From Oscillospiraceae bacterium (GTDB taxonomy: Bacteria > Bacillota > Clostridia > Oscillospirales > SIG627), in assembly GCA_034925865.1 (NCBI GenBank), contig JAYFRN010000029.1:56241-120240 (forward strand): DNA of 64,000 nucleotides, in the 5' to 3' direction. Made by a program: the position numbers and the translations under genes. Shown in pieces: positions 56,786 to 64,000 of this stretch. Position 1 is the stretch's first letter, and each line of letters starts with the position of its first letter. The notes beneath the pieces are model-generated. The model saw only the letters and a list, made by a program, of their open reading frames with translations. It searched no databases and was not told the origin of the DNA.

Positions 56786-57617
56786 GAGCCTCCCATATAG
56801 ACTCTAGCTCTCCGTAGATTTTACTGACACTGTCCTTTTTCTTTCTCCCGATCGCAATGATCAACGCGTTGAGCAGGCTGAACGGCGCCGTAAGACTGTC
56901 GGCAAAGGAGACCATTTCACTCTGGGCGCACAGACACACATCTGACATCGGAGCAAGAGGCGATTCCATCCCGTCGGTAAGTGATATTATACGCGCGCCC
57001 TTTTTACTCGCATACTCGACAGCGCGTATTATACGTTTTGAATAACGCGGAAAGCTTATGGCGAACACGACATCACCTTCCGAAGCGTGAATGAGCTGTT
57101 CCAGCAGTTCGACTCCGCTAATCGCTGTGATTTGCCGGACATTTTCGCAAATATGATTCAAATAATAGCCGAGGAACATAGCCAGGGCCGACGAGCTGCG
57201 CACTCCGATTATGTATATGCTTCTCGCGGAGCAAATTGCATCGACTGCCGCATCGAAGGCGGCGCGGTCAATGTTCTCAATTGTTCTTTTGATCTTATCT
57301 ATATCCGAGGACAAAACACTGTCAAGTATGCTGACATTGCCTATTCTCTCGTCCGACAAGGCAATTCTTTGAATTGAAGTGAGCTTGCGGTTGGCGATCT
57401 CTTTTAAATATACCGAGAACTCCGGATATCCGTCAAACCCGAGCTCGTCGGCAAATCTCACTACTGTAGACTCGGAAACGCCTACGGTAGCAGCAAGCTT
57501 CGCGGCGGTCATATATGCCGCCTTATCGTAATTCTCTGTTATATAATCCGAGAGGCGACGCTGTGATTTTGACAGCTTCACGCTTTCATTTTGCAGGCGG
57601 CTTAAAAAATCTCGCAT
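56757..57617 (-). CDS. RpiR/MurR-family transcriptional regulator
   Basis: 286 residues: N-terminal HTH_6 (LSKSQRRLSDYITENYDKAAYMTAAKLAATVGVSESTVVRFADELGF) and a SIS sugar-phosphate-binding domain (IIGVRSSSALAMFLGYYL, ISFPRYSKRIIRAVEYA). Controls carbohydrate or amino-sugar genes in other bacteria. Its end overlaps the flavoprotein gene by 29 bp, so the two are co-transcribed; target genes unknown. Confidence 0.9.
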   Translation of the reverse strand: MRDFLSRLQNESVKLSKSQRRLSDYITENYDKAAYMTAAKLAATVGVSESTVVRFADELGFDGYPEFSVYLKEIANRKLTSIQRIALSDERIGNVSILDSVLSSDIDKIKRTIENIDRAAFDAAVDAICSARSIYIIGVRSSSALAMFLGYYLNHICENVRQITAISGVELLEQLIHASEGDVVFAISFPRYSKRIIRAVEYASKKGARIISLTDGMESPLAPMSDVCLCAQSEMVSFADSLTAPFSLLNALIIAIGRKKKDSVSKIYGELESIWEAHEVYDKTNE

Positions 57618-57736
57618 ACATCTTTCACCGTGTTTAAAACATTAATAATATATCAGTTTATTTTAATGCCGCACGCTTATAAAATCAAGTGTGTTTTAAC
57701 TAAAAACAGCTGAATTTGTTAAATTTTCAATTACTA

Positions 57737-57765
57737 TGGAAAATGCAAGGCATATTTGATATAAT
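57737..57765 (+). promoter_or_regulatory. promoter of the VanY-type carboxypeptidase
   Basis: TGGAAA (57737-57742), 17 bp, and extended TGA TATAAT (57757-57765), about 75 bp upstream of the ATG. Confidence 0.65.
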
Positions 57766-57842
57766 AAAAAAGCTGTAAGTAAAAATCAGATAGCTGAAAG
57801 TTCTAAAATTTTTAAAAACGCCAATATTTAAAGGATCATATA

Positions 57843-59198
57843 ATGAAGACCCAAACCGTAAAAAATGCCTCGGGAATCCGCAAGACATCCTCCCTGGACA
57901 GACGTCGTGAAAACAGACGCCGTGAAAACAGACGGCGCTTTTTCTCACGTCTTCCCGCGTATATATTGATTTTTGCGTTTTTTTACGCAATAATTTCGGT
58001 TTCATATCTTGCTGTTATCGGCATAAAGCTGCTCCCGGGTCATTCGGCAAAACCCAAAGAAACAATCGTCAAAATTGAAATAGCGCCAAAATCCTCATCA
58101 AATAAAAACGGAACATATAAAAAATATATTTCGCAGTTCATGACACCGGACGGAAAGCCGTATCTGCCTATTATAGCAATTAATCCTTTTTCCGAAATGA
58201 CGGTAACCGGTTCCGGCAAAATCAGAAGCTTTATTTTTTATTCCGGCGAATACGCCAACTTCTCCGACGGAGATATAAACGCGGTTGTCAACGGCACCAA
58301 CATAAGCCTCTCGGCTCCCTGCCATATAATGAATGGAGAAGTATACCTTCCTGTTGATTTCTATACCACAGATATCATCGGTATTTCACTTGAAATCGAT
58401 AAAAACGGATACTACATTCTCAGAAAGACCGCCGATAAGCTTGAATATACTCAGAAAACCGCTTCGGTTGAGGCCTCTATTCCTTTGACTTCGGAAATAT
58501 CAGGCAACACGAAACCCGGCCGTCCAGACGATTTTTCAGATCCTGTCCCGAAGCCCGACTTCATTTCTAATCTCTCGGATTATGAAAAATACATGAATCC
58601 CGAAAACAGGGATGATTATTTGATTCTTGTAAACTCAACTCATTCTGTCAGCAACGATTATAAGCCGTCAGATCTGACCGATATCGCGGACACACGTAAA
58701 GACCGTGATGCTCAACAGATGTGTCTTGTCGCCGAAAAAGCTCTCGAGGCGCTTTATATCGAAATGCGAGCGAACGGCTTCACCGACGTTTCGGTCACCA
58801 GCGGATACCGCAGTTATTATACCCAGGAATACCTTTTCAACAACAGTGTAAATAGTATTATGAGCCGGGACGGCTGTTCCGAAGCCGAAGCGAAAAAGAA
58901 AGCCGCCGTCGGAACCGCGCCTCCGGGCACAAGCGAACACCAGACAGGTTTATGCTGTGATATGCATAATCTCGATACTGCCAAGCAGTCATTTGCCGAT
59001 GAAGCAGCCGCCAAATGGCTTGCGGAAAACGCGCATAAGTTTGGTTTTATCCTGCGTTATCAGAAAGACAAGCAGGATATTACCGGCATTATGTTTGAAC
59101 CGTGGCATTTCAGATATGTAGGACGGTATCACGCGACAAAAATGTATGAATACAAAATGTGTCTTGAAGAATATTTGGCAAAATACAAAAACAGTTGA
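57843..59198 (+). CDS. membrane-anchored D-alanyl-D-alanine carboxypeptidase (M15B, VanY-like)
   Basis: 451 residues. An Arg-rich cytoplasmic N-terminus (RRRENRRRENRRR) precedes a single transmembrane helix (about 38-62), then an extracellular beta-rich stalk and a C-terminal peptidase domain with SGYRSYYTQ, PGTSEHQTGLCCD (zinc His and Asp) and EPWHFRYVG (catalytic Glu and His). It trims peptidoglycan stem peptides at the cell surface. AAAGGA precedes the ATG. No van resistance genes are nearby, so housekeeping rather than vancomycin resistance is expected. Confidence 0.92.
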   Translation: MKTQTVKNASGIRKTSSLDRRRENRRRENRRRFFSRLPAYILIFAFFYAIISVSYLAVIGIKLLPGHSAKPKETIVKIEIAPKSSSNKNGTYKKYISQFMTPDGKPYLPIIAINPFSEMTVTGSGKIRSFIFYSGEYANFSDGDINAVVNGTNISLSAPCHIMNGEVYLPVDFYTTDIIGISLEIDKNGYYILRKTADKLEYTQKTASVEASIPLTSEISGNTKPGRPDDFSDPVPKPDFISNLSDYEKYMNPENRDDYLILVNSTHSVSNDYKPSDLTDIADTRKDRDAQQMCLVAEKALEALYIEMRANGFTDVSVTSGYRSYYTQEYLFNNSVNSIMSRDGCSEAEAKKKAAVGTAPPGTSEHQTGLCCDMHNLDTAKQSFADEAAAKWLAENAHKFGFILRYQKDKQDITGIMFEPWHFRYVGRYHATKMYEYKMCLEEYLAKYKNS

Positions 59199-59220
59199 TT
59201 TGAATGTTTATAACTGAGAT

Positions 59221-59324
59221 AATTAATAAAACGGCGATTAATTACCGCTTAAAGAGAGAAAAGCCTCTGGTATATGGGCTTTTCTCTCTTATAAAACGAC
59301 TTATTTAAATGCCGTTTTAATAAT
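59221..59324. repeat. palindromic repeat family, copy 9 (full length)
   Basis: TTAATAAAACGGCGATTAATTACCGC - TTAAAGAGAGAAAAG - CCTCTGGTATATGGG - CTTTTCTCTCTT - ATAAAACGA - CTTATTTAAATGCCGTTTTAATAA. Intact 12-bp central stem. Between VanY and SNF2 genes. Confidence 0.85.
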
Positions 59325-59380
59325 TGCCGTTTAATCATCCATAACACTTGCTGAAGCTCAGTAAGTACTGTTTTTGATAG

Positions 59381-62026
59381 ATGAGGAGCCGAACGACGAC
59401 TTTGAAAAATAAAGAATATAAATCAGATATTATTTTTACTGAATACGGATATTCATATATTCCTTCCAATAATATTATGTCAAAGTGTGAAAAAGCATTT
59501 GCGGATAATTATAAAGTAAATCCATTTTTTGCACTGTATGAATTTGCATTCTCTGATGAGACTGATGATATCAATGATTCTGCGCTGATGTATTTCCATA
59601 ATATTTCCTCAGAATTTATCAAAGCCGTCGCATCCGATTATTCCGTACAGCTTACGCGTCACTCGAATATTGTACCCAACGCTGAAATCTGTCAATGGCT
59701 GACAGATCAGCTTCCATATTCACTCGGTTCTGAAAATGTCACTCGCAAATGGTTTGAACACATATGGGAACAGCTCGGTTTTGTTTTTGATTCACAGATC
59801 GCAATTTATAATGGTACGGTCGGAGATTATATCAACAGCCGCAAAGCATCTCAGAATGTTATGGGACGCGTATATTTTCATCTTGTAGAGAATAAAAGTG
59901 AAAAATATCCGTTTGCTTTTCTTGCAACATACTGTAGTATGCGTGGAAAAAAATCCATTCAGGAGCCGCTTGGCTCCGCACTTGATGAATTCAAGGGCAA
60001 TACTGATGAAATATTGAAGCTGCTGCCGACCGTGCTCCGCGCATCAGAAAAAAGTGATTTTATTTCTGAAATTATTAAAAGTGGAGAAATTTTTTCTCCT
60101 GTCGGACTTACAAGTAAAGAAGCATACGGCTTTTTAAATGAAATACCGCTTTATAACGAGTGCGGGATACTCTGTCGTATACCTGATTGGTGGAAAAAGC
60201 ATTCCCGCCGCGCAGGAGTTATGGTCACAGCAGGCGACAAAGCACCGTCAAGAGTTGGCGCAGATGCTCTGATTGCTTTTAACGTGTCTTTAACACTTGA
60301 CGGAGAGAAACTTTGTAAAGATGAGATCGCTGCCCTGCTTGCGTCGGCAGGAGGACTGGCATTCATTAAAGGCAAATGGGTCGAAGCCGATAATGATCAT
60401 TTGAAAAAAGTGCTGGAAGCATATAAACGCGCCGAGGAATCGCTCTGTTCACATGATTTCAATTTTTTCGATGTTATGCGGATGCAGCTTGGATTAGATG
60501 ATACAGGCATATCCGGTGACATATCATCCGGCAGTAACAGCATTACAAACGGCGAATGGCTGAATGATTTTCTAGTACAGATGCAGGCCGTATCGGCATA
60601 TGAAAACATACCTGTAAGTAAAAATTTCAAAGCGGCACTTCGTCCGTATCAGTTGAGAGGGTATCACTGGCTTTATAACATGGAACAGCTTGGATTCGGC
60701 GCATGTCTGTCAGATGATATGGGACTTGGCAAGACAGTACAGGTAATAGCTTTGCTTGACAAAATGCGTGAAAACGGCTGTGGCATGTCACTTCTGATCA
60801 TTCCGGCATCGCTTATCGAAAACTGGCAGAAGGAGCTTGCGCGTTTCGCACCATCAATAAAATTCCGGATTCTTCATAAAAGCTATGGGAATTATGAGAT
60901 TAAAGAAAAAGATAACATAGACCTATACATCACAACCTACACGATGGTGATGCGGATTGATGACCTGAAGCTTCACAACTGGGAAGCTATTATTATTGAT
61001 GAAGCACAGGCAATAAAAAATCCCGGAACAAAGCAGACAAAATCAATAAAACTGATACCGGCAAGGTTCAGGATCGCCATGACAGGTACACCTGTGGAAA
61101 ATCGGCTTGCTGATCTGTGGTCAATTTTTGACTTTCTTGATCCCGGTATGCTCGGAACCTCAAAGGAGTTTTACAATTTCACCAAAAAACTGCGTATAAA
61201 CGGCGATTACATAAAATTAAAGCAGGCGGTAAACCCATTTATCCTTCGCAGATTAAAAACCGATAAAGCAATTATATCAGATCTACCGGACAAAATCGAA
61301 ATGAAAAACTATCCAAGTCTGAGCAAAAAGCAAATCGTACTGTATCAAGCCGTAGTAGATAATTTAGCTGGAAAGTTAGATGATACCCAAGGAATTGAAC
61401 GCAAGGGTCTCGTTATTGCATCAATTATAAAGCTGAAACAGATATGTGATCACCCCGATTTGTACACAGGTCAGGGAATTTATGCCGACTCCGACAGCGG
61501 TAAATACGGGATACTCGCGGAACTTTGCGAAACAATCTCCGCTAAGATGGAACGCATGCTTGTTTTTACGCAATTCAAAGAAATGTGCGAGCCGCTTGAC
61601 GAATTTTTAAATAGCTTATTCGGCAGAAAAGGTCTTGTGATTCACGGTGGTACAAGCATAAAAAAGCGTGGTGAAATCGTTAATCGTTTCAACAGCCGTG
61701 ATGAATATATCCCATACATGGTGCTTTCGCTAAAGGCGGGCGGCGTCGGACTCAATCTGACAGGAGCCAATCATGTCGTGCATTTTGACCGCTGGTGGAA
61801 TCCCTCTGTGGAAAACCAAGCGACTGACAGAGCATTCAGGATAGGACAAACCAAAAATGTAATCGTACACAAGCTGATAACAAAGGGAACAATAGAAGAA
61901 AAAATAGACACCATGATCGAAGATAAGAAAAAGCTTGCTGATGATATTCTGTCAGATACAGGTGAGAGCTGGATCACCGAGCTGCCGGCAGAACAACTCA
62001 TGTCATTGTTCAGATTGGATGTGTAA
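59381..62026 (+). CDS. SNF2-family DNA-dependent ATPase/helicase
   Basis: About 880 residues. After an N-terminal non-catalytic region (to ~415) comes the SNF2 motor: Walker A DDMGLGKTVQVIALL, DEAQAIKNP box, TGTPVENRLADLWS, and the C-terminal helicase lobe (HGGTSIKKRGEIV, LSLKAGGVGLNLTGANHV, QATDRAFRIGQ). The start is uncertain: ATG 59381 overlaps GAGGAG, and a TTG at 59402 is 13 bp after that site. Works with the SWIM protein 4 bp downstream, a common bacterial pair of unknown purpose (DNA or nucleoprotein remodelling). Confidence 0.92.
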   Translation: MRSRTTTLKNKEYKSDIIFTEYGYSYIPSNNIMSKCEKAFADNYKVNPFFALYEFAFSDETDDINDSALMYFHNISSEFIKAVASDYSVQLTRHSNIVPNAEICQWLTDQLPYSLGSENVTRKWFEHIWEQLGFVFDSQIAIYNGTVGDYINSRKASQNVMGRVYFHLVENKSEKYPFAFLATYCSMRGKKSIQEPLGSALDEFKGNTDEILKLLPTVLRASEKSDFISEIIKSGEIFSPVGLTSKEAYGFLNEIPLYNECGILCRIPDWWKKHSRRAGVMVTAGDKAPSRVGADALIAFNVSLTLDGEKLCKDEIAALLASAGGLAFIKGKWVEADNDHLKKVLEAYKRAEESLCSHDFNFFDVMRMQLGLDDTGISGDISSGSNSITNGEWLNDFLVQMQAVSAYENIPVSKNFKAALRPYQLRGYHWLYNMEQLGFGACLSDDMGLGKTVQVIALLDKMRENGCGMSLLIIPASLIENWQKELARFAPSIKFRILHKSYGNYEIKEKDNIDLYITTYTMVMRIDDLKLHNWEAIIIDEAQAIKNPGTKQTKSIKLIPARFRIAMTGTPVENRLADLWSIFDFLDPGMLGTSKEFYNFTKKLRINGDYIKLKQAVNPFILRRLKTDKAIISDLPDKIEMKNYPSLSKKQIVLYQAVVDNLAGKLDDTQGIERKGLVIASIIKLKQICDHPDLYTGQGIYADSDSGKYGILAELCETISAKMERMLVFTQFKEMCEPLDEFLNSLFGRKGLVIHGGTSIKKRGEIVNRFNSRDEYIPYMVLSLKAGGVGLNLTGANHVVHFDRWWNPSVENQATDRAFRIGQTKNVIVHKLITKGTIEEKIDTMIEDKKKLADDILSDTGESWITELPAEQLMSLFRLDV

Positions 62027-62029
62027 TCA

Positions 62030-62689
62030 ATGGCGTATACTAAAAAAATGGCTGGATATAATCCGATATGTATAAAAGGACGTGCGATCGCAAAATCATG
62101 GTGGGGACAGGCATGGTGCAATAATCTTGAGCTGTACGCCGATTATGTTAACCGTATCGCCCGCGGAAAAGCATATGTGCGCAACGGAAGCGTAATACAT
62201 CTTGCTATTGAAGGCGGGACCGTTACGGCAAAGGTACAGGGATCAAAAGCACGTCCGTATAACGTCAGTGTGAATATCTCACCGATGAGCGTACCCGATT
62301 GGGACAGAATAAAATGTCTGTGTCAAAATAAGATCGGAAGCCTGACTGAGCTTGCGGAAGGAAAATTCCCGGCAGAATTTGCTGTGCTCTTTACGCAGAA
62401 AAACAGCAGGCTGTTTCCTTCGCCTAAAGAAATAAAATTTTCGTGTTCATGCCCTGACTGGGCATGCATGTGTAAGCATGTCGCAGCGGTTTTATATGGT
62501 ATCGGTGCACGTTTTGATGATGATCCCATGCTCTTCTTTACGCTGCGCGGCATAGATGTAAACGATCTGATTAAAAGAAGCATAAACGATAAAGTTAATA
62601 CCATGCTGGCATCAGCCGGAAAAAGAACCGAACGTACACTTGAGAATATCGATATCTGCGCACTTTTCGGTGATGATATTGTGTTATGA
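62030..62689 (+). CDS. SWIM zinc-finger protein
   Basis: 219 residues with the SWIM motif near residue 140-158, SCSCPDWACMCKHVAAVLY (CxCx-n-CxH), a zinc-binding site that may bind DNA or protein. The N-terminus AKSWWGQAWCNNLELYADY is typical of SWIM proteins paired with SNF2 ATPases. Translationally linked to the SNF2 gene upstream (3-bp gap). Confidence 0.88.
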   Translation: MAYTKKMAGYNPICIKGRAIAKSWWGQAWCNNLELYADYVNRIARGKAYVRNGSVIHLAIEGGTVTAKVQGSKARPYNVSVNISPMSVPDWDRIKCLCQNKIGSLTELAEGKFPAEFAVLFTQKNSRLFPSPKEIKFSCSCPDWACMCKHVAAVLYGIGARFDDDPMLFFTLRGIDVNDLIKRSINDKVNTMLASAGKRTERTLENIDICALFGDDIVL

Positions 62690-62766
62690 TCCTCCTATAT
62701 TTGTGTAAAATTTATCTTGACGAATCCATAAGCTTATGATATACTAACTGAGTTAAAACTTAATAT

Positions 62767-62853
62767 GCGGGTATGGCGGAACTGGCAGACGCGCTAGATT
62801 CAGGTTCTAGTGATCGCAAGGTCATACAGGTTCAAGTCCTGCTACCCGCACCA
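62767..62853 (+). tRNA. tRNA-Leu (anticodon CAG)
   Basis: Acceptor GCGGGTA / TACCCGC, anticodon arm CTAGA-TTCAGGT-TCTAG with CAG at positions 34-36, long variable arm (TGATCGCAAGGTCA), T arm CAGGTTCAAGTCCTG and encoded CCA. A type II tRNA reading CUG. Confidence 0.95.
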
Positions 62854-62856
62854 ACT

Positions 62857-62908
62857 ATGTCGCAGAGAATTGATACAATGCTTGTATTCGTTCTCTGCGA
62901 CATTTTTA
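62857..62908 (+). terminator. terminator of tRNA-Leu
   Basis: 13-bp stem ATGTCGCAGAGAA / TTCTCTGCGACAT (62857-62869 with 62891-62903), with an inner ATACAA/TTGTAT stem, followed by TTTTTAT. Confidence 0.85.
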
Positions 62909-62909
62909 T

Positions 62910-62950
62910 GCCCGAAAACGCCGTATTTGCAGGCTTTTCGGGCTGTTTTT
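62910..62950 (+). terminator. second hairpin with T-run
   Basis: GCCCGAAAA / TTTTCGGGC (62910-62918 with 62935-62943) followed by TGTTTTT. A second terminator directly after the first. Confidence 0.7.
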
Positions 62951-63062
62951 GTGTTTGGCTGTGAGCGTCGAAAGTCACAGCGGACATTGATTTCAGCCTT
63001 TGAAACACCGATTTTCCTTTCATTCGTCGCTGCCCCTCCGACAAATCGTTAACGAGCAGTAT

Positions 63063-63101
63063 TTTGGTGCATTTTTTGCGCTTTGGTGCATCTTTGGTGC
63101 A
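63063..63101. repeat. three TTTGGTGCA direct repeats beside a recombinase gene
   Basis: TTTGGTGCA occurs at 63063-63071, 63082-63090 and 63093-63101 in a 40-bp stretch between the tRNA-Leu terminators and the recombinase 3' end. Its location suggests part of the attachment or recombination region of the neighbouring mobile element. Confidence 0.45.
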
Positions 63102-63140
63102 AATCGAATTTTCACACTTCATCTGCGTAAGCAACGTAAT

Positions 63141-63175
63141 AAAAAAGCTCCCCGCATCGCTTTCGACGCAGGGAG
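63141..63175 (-). terminator. terminator of the serine recombinase gene
   Basis: 12-bp stem with G-U pairs (63164-63175 with 63148-63159), CTTT loop, and CTTTTTTATT on the minus strand. Confidence 0.8.
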
Positions 63176-63189
63176 TCTATGCCCATCGC

Positions 63190-64000
63190 TTATTCAATTT
63201 CGCTGCCGTCCATCAGGGTGAACACCAGACGTCCGTCGGCGTGAACAGTCGCCTTTTCCACGACCGCCAACCACAGGCGCTCGTCAAATTTCGTAAGCGA
63301 CCCGCGCTGCTGCTCCATCGTGTCAATAAACGCTGTGAGCACCGTGCGCTGGATTTTTCGTTTTTCCTTTTCAGCTTTCAACTCGGCGATGTGCTTTACC
63401 ACCGCATCGTACTTTGACACAAGCTCCTCCTGCCGCTTTTTATACGCTTTCTGATCCTGCGCCGCCGACGCGTTTTCAGCGATGTGCTTGCGGTTCATTT
63501 CGATAAGCACCTCGGCTTCTGCGTTCTTTGCCGCAAGCTCATCGTCAATGGCGGCGCTGTCAAAAAGGTCGGCAAGCGCCAACCGGCACTCACGGATAAC
63601 CTCATCGGTAATGTCCTGCATACCGTTCCACGCCCGAATGAAGCGCTCCTTTATTTCATCCTCGGTCAAATGTGGCGTGGCACATTTCTCGCCCTTTTTG
63701 AACTTGCTGTTGCATTGCCATATCACGCGGCGGTATTTGTCGGTTGAGTGCCACACCTTCGAGCCATAGAAACCGCCGCAATCGCCACAGACCAGCTTCG
63801 CTGAAAAGCAGCTCTTACAATTATAGCTGCGCCCTAATGCCTTACGCCGTGCGAACTCCGCCTGTACCATTTCGAAGTCCTCGGCGTCAATGATTCCATC
63901 GTGACTGTCCGTAACATAAAACTGAGGAACTTCACCCTCGTTCGGCTTCATCTTCTTTGTCAGGAAATCCGTCGTGAAGGTCTTTTGAAGAAGCGCGTCG
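63190..64000 (-). CDS. large serine recombinase, C-terminal part (continues past window edge)
   Basis: The frame is open to the right edge; the visible residues begin ALLQKTFTTDFLTKK, the end of a recombinase domain. A zinc-beta-ribbon follows (CGDCGGFYGSKVWHS...CNSKFKKGEKC), then a long coiled coil (AELKAEKEKRKIQ) and the C-terminal GRLVFTLMDGSE. This is the DNA-binding half of a large serine integrase as found in phages and integrative elements; the catalytic domain lies outside. An in-frame ATG at 63951 is internal. Confidence 0.9.
   Translation of the reverse strand, partial: DALLQKTFTTDFLTKKMKPNEGEVPQFYVTDSHDGIIDAEDFEMVQAEFARRKALGRSYNCKSCFSAKLVCGDCGGFYGSKVWHSTDKYRRVIWQCNSKFKKGEKCATPHLTEDEIKERFIRAWNGMQDITDEVIRECRLALADLFDSAAIDDELAAKNAEAEVLIEMNRKHIAENASAAQDQKAYKKRQEELVSKYDAVVKHIAELKAEKEKRKIQRTVLTAFIDTMEQQRGSLTKFDERLWLAVVEKATVHADGRLVFTLMDGSEIE

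Noticed and set aside
57843-59198. Vancomycin-resistance VanY
   Set aside because: No vanH, vanA, vanX or van two-component genes adjoin; M15B carboxypeptidases are common housekeeping proteins.
62832-63134. 100-codon minus-strand ORF between tRNA-Leu and the recombinase
   Set aside because: It runs antisense through two terminators and into the tRNA 3' end, with no ribosome site.
1-64000. CRISPR array
   Set aside because: No regularly spaced direct repeats with unique spacers were seen; the dispersed repeats are kilobases apart.

Overview
The window looks like a chromosomal segment of an anaerobic, fermentative Gram-positive bacterium of the class Clostridia, probably an uncultured Oscillospirales/Christensenellales-like lineage. 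The evidence is the fused IspH-ribosomal protein S1 gene, AdhE, an NfnAB pair, Rex, strong AGGAGG ribosome sites, consensus TTGACA/TATAAT promoters, and secreted proteins with C-terminal membrane anchors. The genus is inference; no rRNA is present.

Layout. (1) 1-6.1 kb, + strand: a compact aromatic amino-acid operon, aroB(partial)-aroA-aroC-pheA-aroE/K fusion-aroQ, with several stop/start overlaps. (2) 6.1-13.6 kb, +: a branched-chain operon, ilvB-ilvN-ilvC-ilvD-ilvA-ridA plus a DUF1874-like gene. It is preceded by a consensus promoter, an unannotated 33-codon Val/Ile/Leu-rich leader peptide and a strong terminator, which is classical translation-coupled attenuation. (3) 14.7-19.5 kb, -: leuA-leuC-leuD-leuB, again behind a consensus promoter, a 35-codon Leu/Ile-rich leader peptide and a terminator. 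(4) 19.7-29.3 kb, -: a redox module, rex-lysR-adh, then nfnA-nfnB-nudix-adhE-phosphotransferase, which handles NADH/NADPH/ferredoxin balance and alcohol formation. (5) 29.6-42.4 kb: carbohydrate functions. These are a heparinase II/III-like lyase and a GH36 enzyme, two secreted/anchored carbohydrate-binding-like proteins, a sugar isomerase/epimerase, a Gfo/Idh/MocA dehydrogenase and a flippase-like membrane protein. (6) 42.9-52.4 kb: accessory region with a DMT transporter, a 1043-residue ECF sigma factor fused to a very large C-terminal region, an ABC-2 exporter operon, fragments of an ABC ATPase and of prophage head-tail genes, and an XRE regulator lying between the phage fragments. (7) 52.6-62.7 kb: IspH-S1, PlsC, a HI0933-type flavoprotein, an RpiR regulator, a VanY-type carboxypeptidase and a SNF2 helicase/SWIM protein pair. 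(8) 62.8-64 kb: tRNA-Leu(CAG), followed by the 3' end of a large serine recombinase that marks the edge of a mobile element.

The most unusual structure not explained by genes is a dispersed ~105-bp, non-coding, palindromic repeat. Its terminal arms carry CGGCATTTAAATAA and its centre is a 12-bp hairpin, AAGAGAGAAAAG/CTTTTCTCTCTT. At least nine copies, full or degraded, lie in intergenic regions from 19.6 to 59.3 kb. One copy has lost the central hairpin exactly, and another sits between a promoter and the ABC exporter it drives. All functional assignments come from reading the sequence and motifs by eye; no database search was run.
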